From the NCBI GenBank assembly GCA_007922195.1, contig ML681992.1, forward strand, positions 44,058,208 to 44,122,207: a stretch of DNA of 64,000 nt, read 5' to 3'. The DNA comes from Podocnemis expansa. Taxonomy: Eukaryota > Chordata > Testudines > Podocnemididae. The notes under the pieces are model-generated. The model was not told the DNA's origin, did no database searches, and was given only the letters and a program-made list of their open reading frames with translations. The stretch's first letter is position 1. The number at the start of each line of letters is the position of its first letter. Positions 21,414 to 33,856 of this stretch are shown in pieces. A program made the position numbers and the translations under genes.

Positions 21414-21690
21414 GGCCGGGTCTACACCACAGACTTACATCAGTATAACTGTATCACTGAGGGATTTGAAAAATCCACAAGCCTGAGCAACATAAATATA
21501 TTGACTTAATCATCATCCCTCTCATGAAGGCAGTGTTATGTCAGTGGAGAGCTCCTGCTGACATAGCTACTGCTTCTCAGGGAGGTGGATTAACTATGCT
21601 GTTGGCATAGGAGCCTCTTCGCTTGAGTTCTACAGCACAGAAGCTGCACTGGTGCAGCTGCGCGGTTTCAGATTTTAAATGTAGACCTGT
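21414..21690. repeat. possible MITE, GTCTACA ends
   Basis: 'ccgggtctacaccacagac' and 'aaatgtagacctgtc' form imperfect inverted ends. Target duplication not resolved. Confidence 0.4.
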
Positions 21691-22028
21691 CTTTAAGTGC
21701 ATGTGTAACTTTAGGCACATAAGTAACTCTACTGAATTCAATGGCACTACTCGTGTGCATAAAATTACATACATCAGGGTGGACAAAACTGGCTCACAGC
21801 TAGGTGCTAGCAATTTACTTTTGTTGCCAGAGGGCATTCCCCCATTACATTTCTGCAGCGGAGCTAGGTGACGGGCTACTAAACCTGGTCGCCATGGCAA
21901 CGAGAAACATAGATTTGTTGAGGCCTGACATATATGTTTACCTCTGAGTAGCACTGGAGCATTGGAATTCCCAGACAGGCTGGTAGCACCATGTACTGTA
22001 AAGTTTGCCTGATACTTCCCAGTTTAAC

Positions 22029-22206
22029 AAGCAAGGAGTCTCGTGGCACTTAAAGACTAACAAATTTAAGTATCGCGTGAGCTTTCATAAGAGTGGGATT
22101 TTTCTCCGATGACAGCTCGTGATAAATAAATTTGTTAGTCTTTTAAGTGCCACAGTACTCCTTGCTTGTTTTGCTGGAATAGACTAACACAGCTACCCCT
22201 TCGGAG
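22029..22206 (+). mobile_element. Penelope-like element 3' fragment
   Basis: An inverted 3' piece joined to a forward 3' tail ending 'cagctaccccttcggag'. Flanked by CTTCCCAGTTTAAC (22015-22028) and CTTCCCATTTTAAC (22207-22220), a 14-bp duplication with one mismatch, the longest in the window. Confidence 0.8.
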
Positions 22207-22663
22207 CTTCCCATTTTAACATTCCATTTTAGTTCCTTATAACTTGCCAAACTTTAGTAGGTTTGGCTGACATTTTCAATGCCTGGGACCTGAGTTGGCA
22301 AAATTTTAATATAATTTTTGAAAGTGGAGCAGTTTTGTAATTCTAAAACCCAGGCTAAGAAAAAACAGTTTGTTATGACCAAATTAAAATATTCTGGCAA
22401 ACTTTGTAGCAGGGGGTTGAAATTTGGCAGCGGAAAGCTTTGCGTCAGGGATGTGTTTTTTTTGTTTGTTTGTTTGTTTTTTTGCCATCTCCATGTAAAT
22501 CTACATAAGTGGTAAGCCTTTGGAGGGGAAAAATCACAATTCACACATGCTTAGTAGAGACTTTTTATATTTTTAACAGATGAACTCCAAAGACTCCATT
22601 TACACAGGGCGTGCTCTAGCACTCAGCTGAGCAGGAGTTTCCCTGCAGCTCTAGAATCTAGAT

Positions 22664-23139
22664 CAGGGGTGGCCAAACTTATGGAGCTCAAGAGCCACAA
22701 AAGTTGATTATTAAACTTTTGAGAGCCACACAGAGGCATATAACCATATACTTTTACCTACTCCAAAATTACTAAGTTTAAAATTCATTGCACACTTTAA
22801 TTTTATCGTAAAAAGAGGACAAATATTGATCCTACTAATGTCAGATTCTAACAAATACTTAAGGTTACCATGAAAATTAGGCCTATAGAGTAAAAACTTA
22901 TCTGCTGGTTGATGTAGAAGACTGCAGGCTAGTGGTGAGTTTTTTAAAATCCCGACCATGCCACATTTCTCCCTGCCATCCCCAACCATACCACTCTTCT
23001 CCTCACTGTCCTGACCCCCTCCTGAACTCCTAGTCTGGGCCTGCTTTCCCAAATTGATTTTGCTGACGTTCTTCTGAGAGGCACAATTTTTCATTCAAGA
23101 GCCACATGTGGCTCCTGGGCCGCAGTTTGGCCATGGCTG
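22664..23139. mobile_element. hAT-type element, family B
   Basis: Termini CAGGGGTGGCCAAACT and AGTTTGGCCATGGCTG, flanked by ATCTAGAT (22656-22663) and GTCTAGAG (23140-23147), 6 of 8. Inverted sister of 1593-2152, without the CR1 tail found there. Confidence 0.8.
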
Positions 23140-23153
23140 GTCTAGAGCTAGAC

Positions 23154-23335
23154 CGGAGGTTCTCAACGTTTTGTGGGTTGTGACGTGCTTGGCGATGTGT
23201 ATGACCTTACAGGATACATCAGTCCCACCCCCACTTCACCCAGGCTGGCATCAACCTCCCCATCCCTTGCCCCTGGCTCTCCTGTCACACACTTACTGCT
23301 GTGCAGTGACACAGTAATGTGGTTGACAACCACTA
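23154..23335. mobile_element. hAT-type MITE, family C
   Basis: Termini CGGAGGTTCTCAAC and GTTGACAACCACTA. Flanks AGCTAGAC and TGCTAGGT match only 5 of 8. It abuts the family B element. Confidence 0.55.
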
Positions 23336-23343
23336 TGCTAGGT

Positions 23344-24954
23344 TGCAGTAATGTTGGGTTGTTACAGTGCGAGTGTACCGGTGTGTTATAGTTGGAGTAA
23401 GTCTACTCGCTAAAACACAAAAACACAACTCTCATAGACTTTTCATGGGGTTGGTGTGGGGAGTAGAGGGTATTGTGCACATACGATAATTAGTTTTGTA
23501 ACTCCTGCTTTCTTCTTAATAATAATAACTCTCTTCTGAATACAAATACAATACATGCAGAATTCACAACTCTTACCTATAGAAACATGAAACTTTGTTG
23601 GGTTATAACATGAATATCCATTTTAAATAAAAGCAGGAAAACTGGAAAAGTGAAAGATGACTTTACTGGATAGAATATATTTATATGCTGCTGTGCCGCA
23701 ATTTTTTTGCCCAGTTTTCTTGTGTCTAACTGAGAAGTTAGGTCATTTGTGTATGACTGTAAGCATGTAGGAGGTGTACTTGGAAACACATGTGCATACT
23801 CTAATAAAACTCACACAAGTAAAGGCACTTTCATGAGAAAGTGCTGTCAGAATTATTGCTTGATTTCTAGGTTAGGTAGTTTGAGTTGGGTTAGAGGCTC
23901 ACCCACAGATCTGATCAGAAGATAGTGAGGTTCTTCTCCTAGAATCGGGCTCCAGAGAGTTTTAACAAGTACCCCTGGAGTGCACAACAGGATTGATCAC
24001 TGATAACTGAATTTGTATGATTTTAAAAGATAGCATAAAGTGATAAATGGGTGATTAAAAGAAAATGATTACTCGAATGGATCATGGTTAGAATTACAGT
24101 CTTACTCTAAGGCACACAAGATATATATTTTATATTTTGCTTTAGATTAGTATACTCTCACCCCTTCCCGATGACCTCGTTATCTGGTTCCTAAACCCTT
24201 GGGTAGAGAACTTGACTATGCTAGGGAGCTAAGAGCTAAAGGTAATATTGAGTGGACATTGAGAGCAAAGATTTAGCAGGCACTAACTAAAGGAGCTTGA
24301 GGAAGAAGAAGCTGACGATTGCATCCTGGTAACACAGTTTGCCGTTTTTATAACCAACGTAGTGTGAGTCCTCGTTCTTAAACTTGGCTTCTTCATCTAC
24401 ATATTGTTGGACTACACTTGTTCTATAGGCTGGTAGGTTTGTGCACATTGATGATATATTAATATTCTTTCTGGATGGTTACAGGCAGTTCAGTTCACTC
24501 ATCTCACCTTTGTTATTTCTGGCCCTTTCTCTGGGTTTTGTGGTGTACTTATGAAGTTTATCTGGGGCATAGAGTCAGCAGCACCCTTCCCTCCACATCC
24601 CTCTTTGATGCCTCCTGACTATTTAGGGTGATAAAGTCGTACCCACATATGTTACTTCTAGTTTCTTCTCTGGGCCAAATGTCCTGAATATATGTACGCT
24701 TAGGTTTTCATTCTGGTTGTGTCCTACAGGCAACGTGGCATTGTAGCTACTCTGTTATATCTATAAACCTTACATCTATAAGGAAAAATATGTATGTCCA
24801 CGCAAGCAGACTAATTCTAGGCTACAAATGATACTATAGTGTAGTGTGGCAGGGTGGAGGGTGGTGTTCTTTTTTTTCCCCAGAATGAAGTTCATGGGGC
24901 ACGTCAATAGTGGTATTCAACATTTTTCATTGCTTTGTGTTAAAATAATGGATG
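23344..24954. other. intronic sequence, possibly an old LTR
   Basis: No coding. The block from about 23880 to 24790 has LTR-like texture (AT-rich core 'atatatattttatattttg', paired with CT-rich flanks) but I found no TG...CA ends with a duplication, so it is left unassigned. Confidence 0.3.
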
Positions 24955-24962
24955 GTCTAGTG

Positions 24963-26392
24963 CAGGGGTCTCAAACTCAAATCACCTTGAGGGCTGCATG
25001 AGGACTAGGATATTGGCCTGGGGGTCGCACCACTGAAACCTTTTCATGCAATGATACCAAAGTATAGTAAAAAAATGAATACTAATATACTATTCTAGTA
25101 AAAGTCAATTTATTAACTGTTTTGAAATGGTAACATTTAATTTTAACAGGCTTTCTAAAGTCAAAACACACATTTACTTTTAGAATTACTTCCATTCAAC
25201 ATGGCAAAAATCATCAGAAAGACGAAGAGTTAACAAACACACATAAAACTTTACATTAGAAATCAGTGGTTCCCAGTTTTTTTGGTTTGAGGGCCAGAAA
25301 TACTTTTTAAATCCCTGAAGGACTGCCAGTTACTTTAATTAAAATTAAATTAAAATTTTAATTAATCAAATTTAAATCTATTTTAATCGAAGTAAATAAG
25401 TTTGAATTATTAAAATTGAAATAAATGTAATTGAAATTAATTTTTTTAAAAATGTTTGTTTTTTAAAGAAAATTAAGTTGTTTAAAAAGTGTTCTTTTTT
25501 TTTTTTTTTTTTTAAAGAAGGGGGAGGCTGCGTGTATCCCCAGGCCAGGAGAGGAGGAGAGCAATCCCACCCCATGATGGGACAGCAAACGGGCTGGGCA
25601 GAGTCCCATCTAGGACTGCAACTAAGTACCCCTCCTCACCCAAATGTGGCCGCGCTGGGGCTGGCAGTGAGGAAAAGACCCCTCTCCCCCACCTGAATTT
25701 GTCCACACTGGGGCCAGCAGTGGGGAAAAGACCCCCCCCACCTGAATTTGGCCATGTTGGGGCTGGCGGCGGGGAAAAGACCCCGCCTCCCGCCCAAATG
25801 TGGCCGCGCTGGGGTCGCTAGCAGGGAAACCCCTCAGCCGCCTGCCTGAATTTGGCTGTGCTGGGGCTGGCAGTGGGGAAGAGACCCCCCCTGCCCAGCC
25901 GAATTTGGCTGCGCTAGGGCTGGGGGAAAACTCCCCCCACCTGCCTGGGCCTGGCCATGCCAGGGTCAGCGGCAAGAAAAGCCCTGGAGGCCATGCTGTG
26001 GGGCTTTCTGGTGCTCCTCCAAAACAAAGCCCCCCATGAACACTCCTCACATGCCTGGCTACCCCCCCTACCCCCAGTCTTCTCTCAATGACTCAGCCTG
26101 CTCCAGCTGTTTGACGAGCTGCTGCAATGAGTGGGGTAGCTCCCAGGCAGCAGTTCAGCTCCTTCCTGGCAATGGCTGATGACGTGGAAGGGGAAGTGAT
26201 GCAGCTTGGCCTGCCCCACCTTGGGAGCACTGCAGATGCCAAGTCTCTCTGCTGGTGGAGAGGCTCCGCACATGAAAACCCCAAGGGCTGAAGAGGTGGA
26301 AGCCCCAGGATTCCTGAGGGGGTTATCAGGGGCCACAGGAGGAGGCTCCACGGGCCACATGCGGCCTGTGGGCCACGTGTTTGAGACCCCTA
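24963..26392. mobile_element. hAT element, family A, 1.4 kb with minisatellite
   Basis: Termini CAGGGGTCTCAAAC and GTTTGAGACCCCTA, flanked by a perfect 8-bp duplication GTCTAGTG (24955-24962, 26393-26400). It shares its ends with 12390-12896 and 28832-29039 but is longer. The interior holds an AT-rich part and a GC-rich tandem array; no transposase frame. Confidence 0.9.
25640..25990. repeat. GC-rich minisatellite, ~60-bp unit, about 6 copies
   Basis: Units follow the pattern 'gctggggctggcagtggggaa' type core, then 'agacccc', then 'cctgaatttggc'. Open frames on both strands here are composition artefacts. Confidence 0.75.
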
Positions 26393-26400
26393 GTCTAGTG

Positions 26401-28823
26401 GTTAGGGCATTGAACTGGGACATGAGCAACCTAAGTTCAGTTCTTTGTTCTGTCACAGCTTTACTGTCTGACCTTGTGCCTCAGTTCGCTGTCTATAAAA
26501 ATGGGGATGGTAAAGCTACCCTAGCTTGCAGGGGCATTTTGAAGATAAATGCATTAAAGATTGTGAATTACTGTGATATCTACTCATGAAAAGCATCATA
26601 TAAGAGCTAATTGTTGTTAATAAAACCTGGTATGTGTGCATATCATTCAACTTTTATGTGTACTCCAGTAATCTACAGAAATAATTCGTCCTTTAACTAA
26701 ACATATCTGTTGCTTGTTTTCAGCCTAAAGCCTGTGGTCTATTGGTCCCGGGGGTGGGGGTGGGGGATGTCTGTCAGACCATGTCTGAGATTTCCAAAGG
26801 CTCTGCACCTCCATTTGAAATTTTTTAGTGGTCCACAAATGAGAAAAGGTTGGGAATCATTGACCCAGAAGGACATCTGAGAAACAATCTACCCTCTGTT
26901 GCACACCCAGGGCAATGATGAGCTTGGTCAGTAAAGTAGATTCTCTTTTTCAGTGTAGGAGGTTGGCTCTTTGTCAACACCACAGATAAGGATTTAGTGA
27001 GGGGTAGACAGTGGTGGTCTGCAAGCCCATTGGAAGTGGCACCCGGCACATTCTGCAGCACCACAGAAATTACCACTCCTGCCACCGAAAGCCACAGGCT
27101 TATTTCATGGGCAGCTGGGTGCCGGGGGTCCTAGGCATGCTTTAGAAAGAAGCTTCCTGCACCATGTACTCTCTTCAGTGTGCTATTGCCAAAAGGAGCC
27201 CTTCTGCGCAGCTTCTTTCTGTGACATGCCTGGGGACCCCTGAGAGGAGCTGCTCCAGGCAGTTTTTCCTTGACATGCCTGGGGACCTGATCTGGGTGGC
27301 TTCTTTCCATGAGCAGCTCCTTTCACAATGCCCAGGAAGGACCCCCACCACCCTCCAGCCATGGCTGCTGCTGAATTTTCAGGTGGCCACCACTTTTTCT
27401 CGGCCAAGGGGACCACCTGCCCTGCTTGAAGGTCGGGGAGGAGGAGCTGGCACAGGGGTTGGCAAAGGTTGCTGAATCTTGATTTAGTGATTTCTCTCTC
27501 TGTTAAGGAGAAATCTTTTTGTTGTGTCTTCTCCATGATGATATGTCACTGAATTTGGCAGCTTTCATTTACCACTACTGTCTGTTGGATGGACTGACCA
27601 GTGACATTTCTCCATTCATCAGTCAGGACAATTGATTTTGTCATTGCAAAGAAAATAAAGACCAGCTATCCATAGAACTTCTACTTTAAGGCTTTAGAAG
27701 ACATTTTAAACCATTTCCCCCTTGCCTATATACTAAACAACATGAAGCCTTGAGATAGAATTTTCAAAGATGACTTAAAGCCCATTGATTTTCAATGAAC
27801 TGTAGGTGCGTAAATTCCCAAGGGCTAAATCTGAGCATACAGATATGCACCTAAAGGAGTTTGGTAATTTTGAAAAATCCCACTGAGGTCTCCATTAGAT
27901 AGTTTTGTTGACCAGTGTCCGCTTTGGTTGACAAAACAGAGGTGGTGTACACATTGCAGTTTTTTCGACAAAATAAAACCACCTTGATGAGAGGCTTTCA
28001 ATGGCATACTTAGGGTGGCACAATGTCAATGTAGGCTATGTCCCCTCACATCAGTGGTGGGGCTGTTATTCTTGTCAGTTCGAGTGGTGAGATTGATGAG
28101 AAAATCCAGGCCTTGTTTGCCACAAGCCCAGACAGCTGGTTCCCACTCCTGGCTGGGAGCAGCATGAGAAGCCTGGGTTGCTGCTCTCCGCTCTCAGCTG
28201 GGAGCTAGAACCAAAAGTCCAGGTGCTTCACCTGTTGCCTCCCAAGGCAGCCTTTGCAGTTACAGAACTGAGTCATGAAATTGTCATGGCTACCTGTTCT
28301 GGAAGGCAGAGAACAGAAGAGTTCCCGGAGACTCCCCTTGACTTCTGGCAGGGAAAGGGGAGGAAAGAAGTCCCCAATGGCTTCCTCTGGCTCCCAGCTG
28401 GGATGGGGGGGCGTCAGGGGTGGAACCCACCTGGTAGGAAGCTGAGAGGCCAGGCTCTCAATTCCCCATGCTGCCCCTTAGGTTGATGGAAGTGTTGTTG
28501 GTGAGGATGCATCCCACCAACCTAAGGAAGGTAGCGTGGACATCAGCTACCAGTGGTGGCCATAAGTCACCCTATTTAGATATACTTTTTTTTTTTTTTA
28601 AGTATAACTAAGGCCTAAGTGGCTGTCTACATTGTCAGGTGTCTAAATACTTTAAAAAATACCTGTCTTTCAATCCTCAATTCACTTTTGAGAAGGGAAT
28701 TAGCCAAAGTCAATTAAGTCCATTTGAAAAATTTATCTATGGTAAAATGTACTTTAATGTATAATATATAATAAATGTATAAGGCAATAAAACCCTTTTT
28801 GAAAATCAGCCAGGTGTAACAGA
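26401..28823. other. intronic sequence with possible MITE fragments
   Basis: No gene. A hAT-like end ('gagaaaaggttgggaatcattg') occurs near 26840-26862. 'ttttgttgacca...gttgacaaaacagaggtggtgtacac' (27900-27960) through 'aactaaggcctaagtggctgtctacatt' (about 28630) may be one large MITE. Confidence 0.35.
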
Positions 28824-28831
28824 ACTTAGAT

Positions 28832-29039
28832 CAGGGTCTCAAACTCAAATCACCACAAGGGCTGCATGAAGACCAGTAGAGGACCGCATGAGGATTAGTA
28901 CGTTAGCCCAAGGGCCACACCACTGAAACCTTTCATACAATGATATTGCAAATATAGGTAATGATTGTGTCATTGTGGGCAACAGGAAATAGCTTTAGGG
29001 GCCACATGCAGCCCGCTGGCCGCATGTTTGTGACCCCTG
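28832..29039. mobile_element. hAT-type MITE, family A, short form
   Basis: Termini CAGGGTCTCAAAC and GTTTGTGACCCCTG with a perfect 8-bp duplication ACTTAGAT (28824-28831, 29040-29047). A deletion derivative of the longer family A elements. Confidence 0.9.
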
Positions 29040-29047
29040 ACTTAGAT

Positions 29048-31032
29048 TTCCTCAAGCAACTCAAGGTGTCTGACAAAGAAAGCAGGTTGTAAAGAAATGT
29101 AAATCCTTTATCTGTGGTATATGACATTGTATTTTCCAAAGATAAATATTTAGAATAGATCTCTATCTGTCAGTTCTGTTCTTCTGCCAAATGGATGGGG
29201 ATCAGCCTAACAGCTAATAAGAGGTGGAGTGATGAGGGAAGGAAGAATTCAGCCATCTTCCACCAAAGAGTAGTCACATGCTTTTAGAGGATCATAACAT
29301 CAGCAACCTCCACCAGTTCATTTTTTCTAGAGCTCTGTAACTACAGATTCAAATTATTCTTTGTCTTAATTCTGAGAAGTGATGCTTTAAATTCTTAGCT
29401 CTTTCATTTTGATTGTTCTGCTTTCTTTTCAGGTATATCTGTCTTACTGTTTCTGCATATCAGCTAGTTTACCTGCAAAAGGAAAGATAACTTTAGAACT
29501 CTGTACATCCCGTTTTTGTAGACATTGTCTTGAACTTTTTAAGATTGAATAGCCTGCACTAAACCTTTTAAATAAAAAAATTGTGATTGGTCTATTAATC
29601 CATTTTGTTGGCCAATGAGGCATAGTCCAAAAATGTTGGACTTCCTAGCACAGGTGGAAATGTTTATTGCTTGCTTAAGAACTCTGGTCATTTTAATGGT
29701 ATTGAGCCAGTATGTATCAACTCAGAAAGCCAGGTCTCATTCTTCCAAGTCTTAGCTCACTGTGGAATGTCCTCAGGATCCTGGAATCTTTAGTTTACAA
29801 TTGTCTTGTATGTGATAACTTTATCTCAGAAATAAACTTTTGAGTTGGATGTAACCATTGTTAACACAAATGGTCTGTATCCAAAATCCAGAGAGGAAGC
29901 CCCCAAAGAGCAATATTGTTTAGAAATCAAGCTACAGAACCATGCAGATGTTGTGAACACAGCCCACTATTAAAATTTTTAAAAGTTTATTTTCCCATTG
30001 AGTAGCCATAGTCCACTGAGGTACTCAGATCTGCTGTATCAGCTAAGAAACAGATTCAAGATACCTGGGGGTAAGGATGCAGTTGTATGCTAAACAAATA
30101 GCATTATGAAAGAAGAGGGGACAATTAATATTCTAACCATATGAATGCAATTAGTTCTACCAGCAGTAATTTAGAACACGGGTTTCTAAAGTGGGGATTT
30201 TAACCTCAGGGAGGCCACCATTTACCATTTTCTTTACTTTCTTAAAATAATTGTACTACTTGCCCTTATGTTTACAATAATAACTTTGATAACATGAATT
30301 GACTGTAAACAAATGCAGTGATGCTTGCCTTAATCTGTGGACAGGCTGAAGCAATCACTTCAAGAGCTGTGAACTGCCCTGTTCAGCTTGATTAATGCCA
30401 TGTGGATGCTTGTTCTGATGGTGATTTAAGAAGAATTCTTCCCCTGAGGATGAGTCTAATACTGGAAGGACATGGATTTGTAATCCCTTTGCTGAGGATG
30501 GGACACAGCATTGCGGCCAGATGTGTCACAGGGGTTGATTGAGTTGTGTTGTGATGACTCATTGCAGTTACAGTTTGAAAGTGAAGATTTTTTGCTGATT
30601 TTTGGTGTTCAGTGAAACACAAATATCCATTGCTTTTTCTATGGGCCCTGAACATGCTTCTTTCACTGGATTCCTCATATATGCGTGAGGCAAGAGGTGT
30701 CATTAGAAATAAATATAGACACTGTTTGCGTGTAGAGAATGAGCTATTTTTGTATCTGAGACTCTTCATATTGAGTCTAGAACCACTTAACTTTAGACCA
30801 GACAGGCTTATCCATTCTCATTGTTCACATTAATATCTGTATGAGAAATTATTACACTTAATTGAAACAAATACATCTTTGGTGCAAATGTATAACTATG
30901 CATTTCTGAATATGCTGCTGACATAAAGAATCAATTATGAAATGTTATAATTCTTTTGTATACTGGGAAAAGTCTGTTATCAGGAACTGAGGATTTTGGA
31001 AGAAAATAGTGAAAATACTAGTACCCTGAAAG
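29048..31032. other. intronic sequence, no recognised feature
   Basis: AT-rich, apparently single-copy intron; no ORF with a motif. Confidence 0.45.
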
Positions 31033-31288
31033 AAGTTCTAAAGGGATAGCTGTGTTAGTCTAGTTCAGCAAAACAAACAAGAAGTTCTGTGGCACTTTTA
31101 AAGACTAACAGATTTATTTATTGCATGGGCTTTCCTGGGAGAAAATCCCACTTTGTCAGACGCTTGACAATGGAACAAGTTCTCTATCTTCAAGCATCTG
31201 ACGAAGTGAGATTTTCTCTCATGGATGCCTATGTGATAAATAAATTTGTTAGTCTTTAAAAGTGCCACCAGACTCCTTGTTTGTTTCC
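31033..31288. mobile_element. Penelope-like element, inverted pair
   Basis: Inverted copy (31033-31165, starting 'aaagggatagctgtgttagtc') joined to a forward copy (31190-31288). Both arms carry the conserved hairpin; the forward one reads CTGACGA...GTGAGA/TCTCAT. The forward arm lacks the last 30 bases of the 3' end. Confidence 0.75.
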
Positions 31289-31440
31289 CTAACAAGTGAT
31301 AGCTTTGAAAAGTTTGGGAAAGTGACTGAGGGGGAAAAATAATCTCCTACGAGCTGTCAAACTAGCGGTCTTCTACCTTTTACTTTCACCTCAGGTATGT
31401 TCTAACCATCCCTCAGTCTGAGGTTCCACTTTCTGATCTG

Positions 31441-32038
31441 TAGAGCCCTGCGTGGATACAAAAATGTGGAACTGCATCCGATCTGCATTCGCTCAGTGAT
31501 AACATTAATCTGATCTGAAATCCGCATGCCAGGATTTAGCTGCATTTGTAACCACAGCTGCAACCGAGCTTGGGCTCACACACAACTGTTCAGCCTTTGA
31601 TTGGCTTATTCCCCACATTGGACCCACACACTTTTTCCTTTCTTGTTTGTGGTTTGCATGCTGTGCTGTCAATCAGATTTCTTTGCCCACCTATGAAATC
31701 TCTGATTGACAGCAATGGCTTGCCAACTGGAAGCAAGAAAAGGAAGAAGTGGGCAGGGGAATGAGCCAATCAAAGGCCAGCAGTGAGTCTCCAAGTCCCA
31801 CCCTGAGACTCTGATTGGCTGGCAGATCACAATCTAGGATTGGCCAGAGCGCTTCCTGGTTCTGCCAGCACAGACAGTGCAGCAGTTTCAGCAATGGATC
31901 GCAGTGTGATAAGGTAACAATAGAAGCTGCATCTGTGAGTCGATCCACAGCAATAGGTCTGCGGTTATCCGCACCCGCACCCGTGGATGCGGATACCCAC
32001 AGATCTGCAGCGGATACCTGCGGATTTGCAGGGCTGTA
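31441..32038. mobile_element. hAT-type element, family G
   Basis: Termini TAGAGCCCTGCG and CGGATTTGCAGGGCTGTA, flanked by a perfect 8-bp duplication CTGATCTG (31433-31440, 32039-32046). The interior repeats 'tgattggct' and 'gcggat' words; no transposase. Confidence 0.85.
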
Positions 32039-32046
32039 CTGATCTG

Positions 32047-33179
32047 AACTTCTCTTCTGACAGCTACATGCAAATCCCTTTGTTCAGGCAACAGTTACTC
32101 AGGATAAATGTATCCAGGGGACTAGGGTTTTAAAAATGGCCACATTCGACCATTCAGAAAATAAAATGGAGTTGACACTCATCTGTTTCTTTAGTTCTCG
32201 TATTATAATGAACATAGGGAGAGAGATCCTCTGCCCTGCTGATCTTAAAACCGTATTTTTAAAGGTATTTAGGCAGATACACCTAGTGGGTTTTTCAGAT
32301 ATGCATAGGTGCTTGACAGCCATTGAATTAGACACCTCTTTACTGTTTTGAATGTGACCTTGGGCATCTAAATAGAGAAGGTAGATGGGAGTGGGGTGGC
32401 AAGAGGAAGTGGCGTCACAGAGGGGTGAAGTGGCTTGCCCAAATGTACCTTGCCAGTTAGGGGTAACGGTAGGACTGAAATGCAGGTATCTGACTTCCAG
32501 TCCTGTGCCTGCTTGCTCAGTCAGGCTGCCTTCTTTAGAAATGGATACTGATGTTCTGTTTAATAATCTCCTCGACAAGTCCTTAACTATAAGTTACTTA
32601 CAATTAAAAAAATAATTATCCAGTTTTCTCCTACTTCCGAGTGACCTGTTTTATTGTCAGACTATATAACTTGCTACTACTTCCTGGCACCATAGACCAT
32701 GGATGTCCTTGGCTGTTCTCAGAGTTTGCCTCAGTGTCTTTGTCAAGGCATATTTTGCCCACTGATGGTAATTCTTGCTAAGACCTCCCTTGGGCCTTGC
32801 TCATTATTAGACCTCCATCTTCTCTTTAGTCAGGAACTAGGTTGGACACCAGAAGGGTGTCTGTCCTTTCATCTCAGCTATATGTCTTGTTCACTGAAGT
32901 AGCTGATTACATCATTTCCTCCCTTTAAATTGTGCTGTTAGCTCCGCTCCTTTAATTATGTAGAATTTCTTCTTCTGTTATTTCCTTAGTACTGCCCTTA
33001 CTTAATTCATTTGTAACTTCTGCACTAAGACAGGAATTGATTTTGAAAAATAAGGAGAAGCCAAACGCACCTTTTCAGCCTACTCAACAGGATCTGTAGA
33101 CTTCTGACTTTTTCTTCGGAATCTTTTACCTCTTGACTGACTCAGCTGCTGCTGTCTGTTCAGCACTTAGTGTGTCTGG
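32047..33179. other. intronic sequence, no recognised feature
   Basis: Ordinary intron; short ORFs only. Confidence 0.4.
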
Positions 33180-33856
33180 GCTGGTGCTGTGTAAAGAGGC
33201 ATAAAAAAGATTCAGAGGTGGTGGCGGATCAGCAGTTGAACTTCAGCTCCCAGTGCAGCACTGTGCCCAAAAGGGATACATAAGCCTGAGGATCTCAAAT
33301 AGGACTAGAGGGGTTATTTTCTTCTCTATTTGGCACTGGTGTAGGGCTGCAGAAATATTGTGTCCTGTTTTGGTGCGCCCAGTTCAAGAAGAATATTGAT
33401 AAACTGGATTGCTTCTGAAAAGAGCAACAAGAATGAATAAAGGATTAAAAGACATACTTTACATAGTGTTAAAGTCAAGGAGTTCAATCTATTTAGTTTT
33501 AACAAAAAGCAGGTTAAGGGGCGGCTTGATTACAGTTAATAAGTATCTGCATGGGGAACAAAATAATGGGCTCTTCAGTTTGGCAGAAAATATGAATTAA
33601 TGGCTATAAGCTGAAGCTGAACGGTTCAGAGTGGAAATAAGGAGTAACTTCTTCCTAATGAGAGTAATTAACCATTAGAACTTACCAAGGGTCAAGGTAC
33701 ATTCAGCATCACTGGCAGTTTTTAAATCCGTATTGTATATTCTTCTAAAAGCTATGCTGGAATTATTTTGGGGGAAGTTTTGTGCCTGTGCCATATAGGT
33801 GGACGGACTAAATGATTACAGTGATCCCTTCTAGCCCTTGGAATCTATGATTCTTA
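33180..33856 (+). mobile_element. CR1 LINE 3' fragment
   Basis: Reads through degraded CR1 ORF2 C-terminal wording (33345-33740) to the typical 3' end 'gatcccttctagcccttggaatctatgattctt'. Truncated at the 5' side, with stops in all frames; the start is approximate. Confidence 0.7.

Noticed and set aside
25622..26050. 142-codon minus-strand ORF
   Set aside because: It is translation of a ~60-bp tandem repeat inside a hAT element.
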